A stretch of 7,646 nt of DNA from the NCBI GenBank assembly GCA_910585565.1, contig CAJUFC010000193.1:1-7646 (forward strand), read 5' to 3'. Made by a program: the position numbers and the translations under genes. Positions 1 through 6,174 of the stretch are shown here, piece by piece (the first letter of the stretch is position 1; each line of letters starts with the position of its first letter). The DNA is from an uncultured Eggerthellaceae bacterium. GTDB taxonomy: Bacteria > Actinomycetota > Coriobacteriia > Coriobacteriales > Eggerthellaceae. Below the pieces are notes generated by a model that was not told where the DNA came from, did not search any database, and was given only the letters and a program-made list of their open reading frames with translations.

Positions 1-14
1 CGCGCGGGGCGTGC

Positions 15-89
15 GCCAGGCCCGCCAGCAGCAGTTTCCGCCAGGCACAACACGAGCCAGGCCTCGCCCAGCGGCAGCAGCCGCCAGGC
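15..89. repeat. Imperfect tandem repeat downstream of the surface-protein gene
   Basis: Two related blocks, 15-46 (32 nt) and 56-89 (34 nt), each begin and end with GCCAGGC and share an internal CGCC-AGC-AGCAG core. GCCAGGC therefore occurs at 15-21, 40-46, 56-62 and 83-89. The period is about 41-43 bp, which is not an exact multiple of three, and no convincing reading frame runs through the blocks. The second block overlaps the hairpin at 61-94. The function is unknown. A local duplication of terminator-like DNA is the simplest reading. The window edge prevents seeing whether more copies follow. Confidence 0.55.
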
Positions 90-94
90 GAGGC
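61..94 (-). terminator. Strong nested hairpin after the surface-protein stop codon (probable terminator)
   Basis: The outer arms GCCTCGCC (61-68) and GGCGAGGC (87-94) are perfectly complementary over 8 bp. Inside them GCGGC (71-75) and GCCGC (80-84) pair over another 5 bp around the tetraloop AGCA. A symmetric CA/CA internal loop separates the two stems. The structure starts 15 nt after the stop codon of the minus-strand gene. No clear U tract follows in the minus-strand transcript, so a classical intrinsic terminator is not proven. GC-rich hairpins without U tracts are common at actinobacterial gene ends. It could instead protect the mRNA 3' end. Confidence 0.6.
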
Positions 95-109
95 AGCTCC
101 CCGCGCGCC

Positions 110-3100
110 CTAGCTCGCGCTGCCGACCGTGATCACGGTCTCCTCGGAGATCTTCTCCGTGGCACCCTCGTCCCCGCCGCGGGCGGAGAAGTACGAGATG
201 CCCGGGTTGCGCGCCGCGGCGAACGTGAACTTCACGCGCAGCAGCGGCTGGTCGAAGGCCGAGTTGTAGTCGATGTCCTGATTGTTCTCGATGAGGTCCT
301 GCAGCCCAGCGAGGTTGAAGTCGGCGCGACGCATGTCCAACCCGTAGTAGAAGCGATACGTCGAGGTCTTGGACGCGTCGTCGTATTTCAGCAGCGCCAA
401 GCCGTCCCTCGAGCCGCTTTCGTAGTTGTCATGTCGCCTCAGCACGAAGCCATCGAGCTGGCGCTCGCCACCATCAGCCGCGCTCGGCAGCGAGTCTTCG
501 ATGTCGTTGTCATCCAACGCGAACTCGATCGTACCGTTTTCCTTCACGCGCTTGTATCCGCATCCGAAATAGCGTCGCGTCTCCACGTCGGGCTTGAGAG
601 CGGCCTCGTCGCCCTCCAGGTTGCTCGTGCCAGGCACCTTGCCCGCCTCGGTCTGCGCGGTCGAGTCGCCCTTGTACACGACGCCAGTCTGGTCAGCCGT
701 GGCCGTCGGCACCGGGCTCACCCAGAACATGCGGCTGCCCTCGGCGTCATATGTCATGTTGTCGGTCTTGTCGGTGGCCTTCGGCGTCAGAATCTTCGAC
801 GCCATGCCCACCTTGTCGCTCGCGGCGCTCGACTCGACCGAGTCGGCGTCCACCTTGGGGATGTTGCCGTCAATCGTGACCGTGCTGCCGTCGTCGTTCT
901 TCTCGTAGCCAAAGGCGGTCACGTCCTCGGCCGTCACGCCCACCAGCTGCAGGTCATGCGAGCCGGTCGCCACCTGGAAGGTCGCCTGCGCCTCCAGCTG
1001 GGTGCGGCGGTCGTTGCCCACCACGAAGGGCTCCACCGGCTGGCCGTAGCTGTTCGTCGTGCACAGGTAGACGCCGATGGGGCTTGCCACATTGATGCGA
1101 ATAGGGCTGGTCCACAGCCACAGCTCCACCGCAGCCGCGCCGTCATGGGCGTTCTTGGCAGAGGGGTCGCCCACGGTGAAGTAGGCGTCTCCCACATCGA
1201 TGCCAGCGTCGGTCTGGAACGCGTCGCCGTCGCCCACGTTGCCGCCCGTCACATGAACCGTCGAGAACTTGCCGTCTGCGCGCTCTGCCTCAAGCGCCTG
1301 GTAGCTTGCCACCTTGGTGAGGTCGGCGCCCGTGCCAGCCAGGTCCTCCAGCGCCTTGTCGGTCGAATCGGTCATCGACGGCTTGCGCACGTGATACCAG
1401 CCGTCATAGGTATAGCGGTCCTTCTGCGTCTTGAACTCAGGGTACTCGAGCAGGTCATAGTAGTTCCACGTGCGCTTGGCGATATACCAGCCCGAGCTAG
1501 AGCCGTTCTCCGTCTCGCTCGCATCGCCCTCGCGCCACTTGTAGCCGTCAGTGTATTCGGCCTTGGTCGCCTTGGGATGCACATAGCTGCCGTCATCCTG
1601 CTGGTTGCGGTCAGCGCCGGTAGAGGCACCCGTCATGTCCGCCTCAGACACCGCATGCAACGGGATGCGCAGGGCGACGTCGACGGTGCGCGTGCGCCAG
1701 TAGGCGCTCCAAGAGTTGGGACCGTTGTACGTAAGCGAGCCGTCGGCGTCCTTGACGAGAGCCGAGCCCTTCTCGGTGAGAACGAAGCCAGTCTTGCTGC
1801 CGCCGCGGGCGGCGTCCTCGTCGTAGGAGACGTATATCTCGGGGTCGGACACGTCGGTGGTTCGGGCGACCGTGGCGTCGCCCTCCTTGGCGGCGTCGGC
1901 GTCCGTCGAGGCAGATGCCGGGGCGCCCCAACCCAGGAACTCGAACCCATAGCGCACCGGCGCACGCAGGTTCATCTCGGCGTCGATCTCGCAGTCGGCC
2001 TCGTGCCGCTCCTGCGTGCCGGTGTGCAGCTGCTCAGCGTCAGAGTCCGCGCTGGCGCTCTCCTGCCCGATGAAGCCCATGTTCTCGCGGAAGCGGATGC
2101 CCTCGGTGCCGCGGGTGGAGCTCCCGCGCCCGTCGGCGTCGACCGCCTGCTCGCCTATGTTGGTCAGGTACGATGGCTGCGTCGGCGCGAGCGCGATCGC
2201 AGACTCGGAGGTCGTCCCCCATACGCCATAGACGGTATAGGGGGTCGAGCACTGGTCCTTGCTGAAGTCGGACCATCCCTCGCCAAAGATGGCGAAGAAG
2301 TAGTTGGTGTCGGTGAAGGACCCGTCGGCGTCCTTCTCGCGCAGCTCGGTCCAGTAGCGGGCGTTGCCGCCGTCGGAGGGGCCAGGCACCGTGCCGATGG
2401 CGAGGTCATCTATCTTGCACCAGCCCTTGAAGGGATAGGCGCCCAGCTTCTTGTCCGGCTCACCGAGCGAGTAATCCTCGCACCAGCTCTTGCGCACCGA
2501 TGCCAGATCGAAGTAGGAGTTAGCTGCCACGTCGAGGCCGCTGACCGTGCTGCCGTCCTCGGCAATGCCGAAGGTGAGCCCTGATGCGCCGGCGATGGCG
2601 TTCGCCGCGCTCGGGTGCACGAACGTCTTGTCGGCAGGCGGGTCCACGGCGCGGTTGCCGCCCTTGTCCTTCGACTGCTCCGTGTCGTAGCGCACCGTGT
2701 ATGCCTTCGGCGTCCACACCGCGTTGAACGTCACGTCACCGTAGGCATCGGCAGGCATCTTGCCGTTGTAGAGGGTGTGGCCGTCCTGCTTGCCGTCCCA
2801 CCACTCGGCGCCGGTCGTCGGATACCACCCCGCAAACCAGAACCCCGTGCGCTGCGCAGACGGCAGGTCAGGCGCATCACCCTTATAGTAGGAAATGTTG
2901 TCGAAGTGCTGCCCCGAACCAGAGACGAAGCGCGCGGTCGACTGCTTCTCCCAATGGGCCGTATACGTCAGCTCCTCGCCCGTCACGCCCGTGACGTCGA
3001 TGTTGAACTCGCTGCCCTTCTTGGGCGTATCCGGATTGCCTGGGCCCGTCCACCCAACAAACCTGTAACCAGGACGCGCGTTATCCGCAGGGTCGACAAG

Positions 3101-5545
3101 GTGCTTGTCGTCATCCTCGACCGTGAAGGACGTCCTAAGCCCAGACATTCCAGAACAGTCCGAAGAATAGTCAATGCGGTAAGTAATGAGATATGCCATC
3201 GCGAGAGATAAAACCGCAAATCGGTCAGAGCCCACGCTAGGGGCAGGTGGAACTGAAGCGGCAACCTTACCATTCGTCAGACGATAAGACGAGAAATTAT
3301 TATGGCTACGGAAGGTTCTCCAGCACTCCTGACCGCTTAAGGAGCCATCGTGAGCCGCAATATCGCCTGTGCCAATAAGAATACGCGCTTGCTCAAGATC
3401 AGCAGATGGAAGAGAATAAGCGGAGTCAAATGCGTAAACCTCGGAACTCATGCGTGCAGATCCATCGAAGCCCCAGGCGTCAAATGCAAAAGGCACGACG
3501 TACTTATCCCGATCGTCATACCAGAAAGTAAAGTTTCGCACCGTTCGATTAGGCCAATAGACTATCTCATAGGCAGGCGCAAACCAATTATTCGGCCCCC
3601 CATTGAAGCCCATGACTTCATCATAGGTATTCCCGTAAGGGTCATCTCGAGCCCCAGAATACCGAAACCAGACTGCATTCATGGATTTAGCAATCGGACC
3701 CACAGAGCGATATCCTGTGATGGTTTCTGGCAGGTCTCCAACAAACCCATGATAGTATCCATCGGAAGAATAGGCCGTAAGGTCAGTTGCATGAGGCTCG
3801 GCCCAATTCGAGGCTTGAGAAGCCTCCGTTGAAATCCACTCATCGAACGCCTCGCCGCCAATCCAGCGGACGGAGTCGGGGATATCGACGCTCTCGAGGG
3901 CGGTGCCCTTGAAGGCGGCGTAGTCGATGGTCTTGAGGGTAGAGGGAAGGCTCACGCTCTTGAGGTTGGTGCAGCCGGCGAAGGCGGACTCGCCGATGGA
4001 GGTGACGCCCTCCGGTATCGTGACGCTCGCGAGGAACACGGCGCCCTCGAAGGCGCTCGGCTCGATGGCGGTCACCTGATAGGTGACGCCGTCCACCTTG
4101 GCGTAGGCGGGGACGTCCACGTGCGCAGGGGTGGCGCTCCTGTCGCCTGACCACCTCACCGAGAGGTCCATGCTCGCCTGGTAGGAGAAGGAGAGGCCCG
4201 CCTCCGGGTCCTCGCCGCGCCGTGCGGCCTTCTCGGCCTCCTCCTCGGGGGTGAGCTCGAGGTGGCTCCTCCCGTTCTCGAGGGGAGTGACGAGGGAGCG
4301 GTCCTCCATGACGCCCTCGTCGGAGACGGCGTTCACGCCCTCGATCTCCCCGAAGGGGGCGCCCATGATGATCTGCTCGGTGTCGAAGCCGTGGTGGAAC
4401 CACGCCTTCCGCTTCTCGAGCATGTCGGTCTTCTCTGAGAGGGCGACGCTTCCCGAGACGCGCTCTGCGCCCTCGCCCGTCACGGCGTAGTTGGTGCCGG
4501 GGACGACGATGGTGAGGCGAGCTATCTGCTCGTCGGCGAACGCGCCCGGCTTCGTGACGTTGCCCTCGGCATCCCTCTCGGCAGACGCGATCGACTCCAT
4601 CTTGCCGAACGACATCACCGTCTCGAGCGCCGCGGCGTCGACGAACGCGCCAGACGCGATGCTCTTGCACTCGAGCGGGATGCGGGCCACCACCATGGCG
4701 GGGGGCGCCCAGACGAGCTCGAGGGCGTCCTCGGCGAAGGCCTCGCCGTCAGAGGACGCCTGCCCCTCGGCCGAGCGGAACAGCATGCCCGCGACGGAGG
4801 AGTAGGCAGCCTTGCCGGCCGCGCCGCTGCCGTCGCTCTCGGCAGCCGAGGCAATCTCGATGGAGGCGAGCGCCGGAAGTGCCGCTGCGAGGCCTTCGGT
4901 CCTCACGCTCTCCACCGTCTGCGGCAGCGTCAGTGACGTGACGCCCTCTACCACCTGCCCCTCGGCGACCTCGACGGCCTTGACCGTCGCGGTGCCGCTG
5001 CCGTCGCTCACGCGCTCGGGAACAACAACAGCGCCCTCCAAGGCAGCACCATTCTCGAACCCGACGAGCACCGCCGCATCGCCAGCAACCCGATACGAAA
5101 GGCCACCAGCCACAAACTCTGCACCATCGGCGATAGGCGCGTCCGGCAGGTTCTCGCCAGACACCTCCCCTCCAGCCGCGCCAGCGAGAGCGACATCGCC
5201 GCCCGTCGTCTGCGGCCGAGCAGTTGGCTCGTCAGCATGCGCCTGCTGCAGCCCCGCCGCAGGCATCATCGTAACCGCCAGCAACATCGTCAAAACGATG
5301 GCAAGCAGCTGCGTTCCACGACGAGCCGCATCAGCCGGGCAGGCAGTCCCCGCGCTCTGCTTCAGGCTGCCTGAACTGCCGGTTTCTTCAAATTTTTTAT
5401 AATGGATAAAATTCTTACTGCAAAAAAATTTAGAACCCCGAAAGGCTAACGAACGGACCCCCCCCCCGCGACGCTTTTTCGAACTGACGTTCGTCACGTC
5501 ACGGTTGGCGGATGCGCCATGCCCCTGATTGCGCAACACACGCAT
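110..5545 (-). CDS. Giant secreted surface protein with BspA-type LRRs and InlB-like repeats, probably phase-variable
   Basis: This 1811-residue protein is a predicted extracellular adhesin-like protein; its ligand is unknown. ATG 5545 is preferred over the upstream in-frame TTG at 5572 because GGAGG lies 6 nt before it. A hydrophobic segment (about residues 78-98) ending in an AHA-D site near 104/105 looks like a signal peptide, with an unusually long N-region. Residues about 150-330 and 488-566 contain LRR_5/BspA-like repeats with phrases such as VTIPEGVTSIGESAF. About 569-792 is aromatic-rich and encoded by DNA of lower GC. Five [FY]-x-G-W motifs, near 829, 904, 1039, 1203 and 1380, mark InlB/Listeria-Bacteroides-type units. 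I see no LPXTG motif, C-terminal membrane helix or charged tail, so surface attachment is unexplained; the protein may be released or held non-covalently. Codons 27-30 are written by a run of ten G. Domain-family identity is by pattern recognition only, and the organismal role is inferred. Confidence 0.9.
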   Translation of the reverse strand: MRVLRNQGHGASANRDVTNVSSKKRRGGGVRSLAFRGSKFFCSKNFIHYKKFEETGSSGSLKQSAGTACPADAARRGTQLLAIVLTMLLAVTMMPAAGLQQAHADEPTARPQTTGGDVALAGAAGGEVSGENLPDAPIADGAEFVAGGLSYRVAGDAAVLVGFENGAALEGAVVVPERVSDGSGTATVKAVEVAEGQVVEGVTSLTLPQTVESVRTEGLAAALPALASIEIASAAESDGSGAAGKAAYSSVAGMLFRSAEGQASSDGEAFAEDALELVWAPPAMVVARIPLECKSIASGAFVDAAALETVMSFGKMESIASAERDAEGNVTKPGAFADEQIARLTIVVPGTNYAVTGEGAERVSGSVALSEKTDMLEKRKAWFHHGFDTEQIIMGAPFGEIEGVNAVSDEGVMEDRSLVTPLENGRSHLELTPEEEAEKAARRGEDPEAGLSFSYQASMDLSVRWSGDRSATPAHVDVPAYAKVDGVTYQVTAIEPSAFEGAVFLASVTIPEGVTSIGESAFAGCTNLKSVSLPSTLKTIDYAAFKGTALESVDIPDSVRWIGGEAFDEWISTEASQASNWAEPHATDLTAYSSDGYYHGFVGDLPETITGYRSVGPIAKSMNAVWFRYSGARDDPYGNTYDEVMGFNGGPNNWFAPAYEIVYWPNRTVRNFTFWYDDRDKYVVPFAFDAWGFDGSARMSSEVYAFDSAYSLPSADLEQARILIGTGDIAAHDGSLSGQECWRTFRSHNNFSSYRLTNGKVAASVPPAPSVGSDRFAVLSLAMAYLITYRIDYSSDCSGMSGLRTSFTVEDDDKHLVDPADNARPGYRFVGWTGPGNPDTPKKGSEFNIDVTGVTGEELTYTAHWEKQSTARFVSGSGQHFDNISYYKGDAPDLPSAQRTGFWFAGWYPTTGAEWWDGKQDGHTLYNGKMPADAYGDVTFNAVWTPKAYTVRYDTEQSKDKGGNRAVDPPADKTFVHPSAANAIAGASGLTFGIAEDGSTVSGLDVAANSYFDLASVRKSWCEDYSLGEPDKKLGAYPFKGWCKIDDLAIGTVPGPSDGGNARYWTELREKDADGSFTDTNYFFAIFGEGWSDFSKDQCSTPYTVYGVWGTTSESAIALAPTQPSYLTNIGEQAVDADGRGSSTRGTEGIRFRENMGFIGQESASADSDAEQLHTGTQERHEADCEIDAEMNLRAPVRYGFEFLGWGAPASASTDADAAKEGDATVARTTDVSDPEIYVSYDEDAARGGSKTGFVLTEKGSALVKDADGSLTYNGPNSWSAYWRTRTVDVALRIPLHAVSEADMTGASTGADRNQQDDGSYVHPKATKAEYTDGYKWREGDASETENGSSSGWYIAKRTWNYYDLLEYPEFKTQKDRYTYDGWYHVRKPSMTDSTDKALEDLAGTGADLTKVASYQALEAERADGKFSTVHVTGGNVGDGDAFQTDAGIDVGDAYFTVGDPSAKNAHDGAAAVELWLWTSPIRINVASPIGVYLCTTNSYGQPVEPFVVGNDRRTQLEAQATFQVATGSHDLQLVGVTAEDVTAFGYEKNDDGSTVTIDGNIPKVDADSVESSAASDKVGMASKILTPKATDKTDNMTYDAEGSRMFWVSPVPTATADQTGVVYKGDSTAQTEAGKVPGTSNLEGDEAALKPDVETRRYFGCGYKRVKENGTIEFALDDNDIEDSLPSAADGGERQLDGFVLRRHDNYESGSRDGLALLKYDDASKTSTYRFYYGLDMRRADFNLAGLQDLIENNQDIDYNSAFDQPLLRVKFTFAAARNPGISYFSARGGDEGATEKISEETVITVGSAS
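5458..5467 (-). repeat. G10 homopolymer tract in the leader codons (candidate phase-variation switch)
   Basis: Ten consecutive C on the plus strand read as GGG GGG GGG G-TC in the gene, giving Gly-Gly-Gly-Val at residues 27-30. With ten G the frame stays open for the whole protein. With nine G the frame reads TCC GTT CGT TAG and stops within four codons after the tract. With eleven G it reaches TAA about nine codons after the tract. Poly-G tracts of this length are known contingency loci in other bacteria through slipped-strand mispairing; that it switches here is inference. Confidence 0.75.
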
Positions 5546-5551
5546 CTCCAG

Positions 5552-5556
5552 CCTCC
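5552..5556 (-). promoter_or_regulatory. Ribosome binding site that decides the start of the surface-protein gene
   Basis: GGAGG on the minus strand is followed by a 6-nt spacer and ATG at 5545. The competing in-frame TTG at 5572 has no comparable purine-rich site. This choice matters because it places the G10 tract inside the translated leader rather than in the untranslated region. Confidence 0.75.
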
Positions 5557-5600
5557 ATTTCACGCGTACCAAACACCCGACTCCGTCGGTTTTGCTAGAC

Positions 5601-5630
5601 GTTATAAATCAACCCCTCAACTTTTGGCAA
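5601..5630 (-). promoter_or_regulatory. Sigma-70-type promoter of the surface-protein gene
   Basis: A -35 box TTGCCA (5630-5625, five of six consensus bases) and a -10 box TATAAC (5606-5601, five of six) are separated by 18 nt. Transcription would start near 5594, leaving a leader of about 50 nt before the ATG. Both boxes point into the large minus-strand gene and no other promoter nearby is as good. Confidence 0.65.
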
Positions 5631-5641
5631 CCCCCATCCCC

Positions 5642-5675
5642 CAATTCCACAACAATCCACACACAAATCCCCACA
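5642..5675 (-). promoter_or_regulatory. Three TGTGG-ATT-like repeats upstream of the promoter (possible operator)
   Basis: On the minus strand, related words occur at 5675-5664 (TGTGGGGATTTG), 5661-5653 (TGTGGATTG) and 5651-5642 (TGTGGAATTG), close to one helical turn apart and ending 11 nt upstream of the -35 box. They sit in a 52-nt stretch (5628-5679) with no G at all on the plus strand. Such an array could bind an activator or repressor, but low-complexity GT-rich sequence is an equally possible explanation. Confidence 0.3.
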
Positions 5676-5783
5676 ACTCGGTCTGGGGTCCGTCGATCGT
5701 GCTACTGAAAAATTGGATGGAAAAATGAGAAGGGGCTTTCGCTTAGGTATCTCTCCGTTCGCGTCCACCCCGTCGTAACTCTT

Positions 5784-5811
5784 AGAAAGTGGTGCGCCAT
5801 GAGGGATTCGA
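5784..5811 (-). repeat. Displaced copy of the tRNA-Arg 3' end (att-like direct repeat, distal copy)
   Basis: This 28-bp sequence is identical to 5953-5980 at an offset of exactly 169 bp. Positions 5790-5811 duplicate the last 22 nt of tRNA-Arg, from within the T loop through the encoded CCA, and 5784-5789 duplicate the first 6 nt of 3' flank. Identity stops abruptly at both ends. The other parts of a tRNA are absent, so this is a fragment, not a gene. The arrangement matches the att duplication left when an element integrates at the T-loop end of a tRNA gene. Confidence 0.8.
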
Positions 5812-5812
5812 C

Positions 5813-5833
5813 GATAACCGCTGCGCGGCTATC
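5813..5833. repeat. Imperfect inverted repeat next to the tRNA fragment
   Basis: GATAACCGC (5813-5821) and GCGGCTATC (5825-5833) pair with one mismatch around the loop TGC. The right arm GCGGCTATC recurs exactly 100 bp away at 5925-5933, near the other end of the 141-bp insert. This gives related sequence at both insert edges, as might be expected of recombinase core or arm sites or of a small mobile repeat. Confidence 0.45.
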
Positions 5834-5858
5834 AAGGCCTCGCGCTACGCGCTCGACC

Positions 5859-5883
5859 CACGAAAGTCCACTGGACTTTCGTG
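5859..5883. repeat. Perfect 11-bp hairpin in the centre of the insert
   Basis: CACGAAAGTCC (5859-5869) and GGACTTTCGTG (5873-5883) are exact reverse complements separated by the 3-nt loop ACT. It is followed by GGGGTTCGAATCC, a T-arm-like sequence on the plus strand, opposite in direction to tRNA-Arg. I could not fold a complete tRNA around it. No T tract follows on either strand, which argues against a simple terminator. It may be a copy of a dispersed palindromic element. Confidence 0.65.
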
Positions 5884-5952
5884 CCCTCTCGGGGTTCGAA
5901 TCCATGAAAGCAGGATTGAACCGAGCGGCTATCGTAATTGAAAGTTAAAGGG

Positions 5953-5980
5953 AGAAAGTGGTGCGCCATGAGGGATTCGA
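5953..5980 (-). repeat. Att-like direct repeat, copy inside the intact tRNA-Arg gene
   Basis: Partner of 5784-5811, identical over 28 bp. Here the 22 tRNA-derived bases belong to the intact gene, and the remaining 6 bp are its immediate 3' flank. With the distal copy it delimits a 141-bp insert (5812-5952) that contains no gene. Confidence 0.8.
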
Positions 5981-6035
5981 ACCCCCGGCGGTCTGATTCG
6001 TAGTCAGCTCCTCTATCCAGCTGAGGTAATGGCGC
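5959..6035 (-). tRNA. tRNA-Arg (anticodon ACG)
   Basis: The minus strand folds into a full cloverleaf of 77 nt. The acceptor stem GCGCCAT/ATGGCGC is perfect, the discriminator is A and CCA is encoded. The D arm is CCTC/GAGG around AGCTGGATA. The anticodon loop CTACGAA gives anticodon ACG, read as ICG in bacteria and serving CGU/CGC/CGA. The T arm GGGGG/CCCTC encloses TTCGAAT. Position 27-43 is a G-A mismatch at the end of the anticodon stem, which is tolerable. The gene is divergent from the thioredoxin operon and its 3' end is duplicated 169 bp downstream. Confidence 0.95.
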
Positions 6036-6067
6036 ACGCAATCATCTGCCTCATGAAGGCAGTAACT

Positions 6068-6096
6068 ATTCTGTCAAAGCAAACGTATGATGTCAA
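6068..6096 (-). promoter_or_regulatory. Promoter of tRNA-Arg
   Basis: A perfect TTGACA (6096-6091) lies 17 nt from CAGAAT (6073-6068, four of six -10 consensus bases), which would start transcription about 25 nt before the mature tRNA 5' end. A second TTGACA at 6077-6072 has no matching -10 box at the right spacing. Confidence 0.6.
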
Positions 6097-6174
6097 CTGC
6101 TTTTTCTCAAATAGACGCCTTTGCGACTTTGCTACGGTAGTATCAACACAAAAACCGACACGAGGAGCGACGTC

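Larger units (their letters stand above)
5546..5958. other. Intergenic region between the surface-protein gene and tRNA-Arg
   Basis: No protein gene is credible here. The short open frames run through tRNA-derived sequence and lack ribosome sites. From the surface-gene side the region holds its ribosome site and promoter, a GT-rich strand-biased stretch, about 95 bp with no recognised feature (5690-5783), the first copy of a 28-bp direct repeat, a 141-bp insert with hairpins, and the second repeat copy leading into tRNA-Arg. Confidence 0.7.

Noticed and set aside
11..2584. 857-codon open frame on the plus strand opposite the surface-protein gene
   Set aside because: It is the antisense of a high-GC gene whose third-position bias keeps the opposite frame open. 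The translation is Arg/Val/His-rich low complexity with no domain, and the minus-strand frame has clear signal-peptide, LRR and InlB-type signatures.
3840..4670. 276-codon minus-strand frame overlapping the surface-protein gene
   Set aside because: It is an Arg-rich out-of-frame shadow of the LRR part, with no recognisable domain.
5385..5420. TTGCAG-N16-TATAAA as the main promoter of the surface-protein gene
   Set aside because: It lies inside the open frame, its -35 box is weak, and only a CTG is available downstream as a start; the 5601-5630 promoter with GGAGG-ATG is better. Kept as an alternative in the findings.
5840..5920. A second tRNA gene on the plus strand, suggested by GGGGTTCGAATCC
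   Set aside because: The T stem has a G-A mismatch and I could not form acceptor, D or anticodon arms around it; only the T-arm-like word and a separate hairpin are present.
5702..6041. Two short minus-strand open frames of 67 and 69 codons containing ESLMAHHFL
   Set aside because: The shared peptide is the translation of the duplicated tRNA-Arg 3' end; neither frame has a ribosome site or domain.
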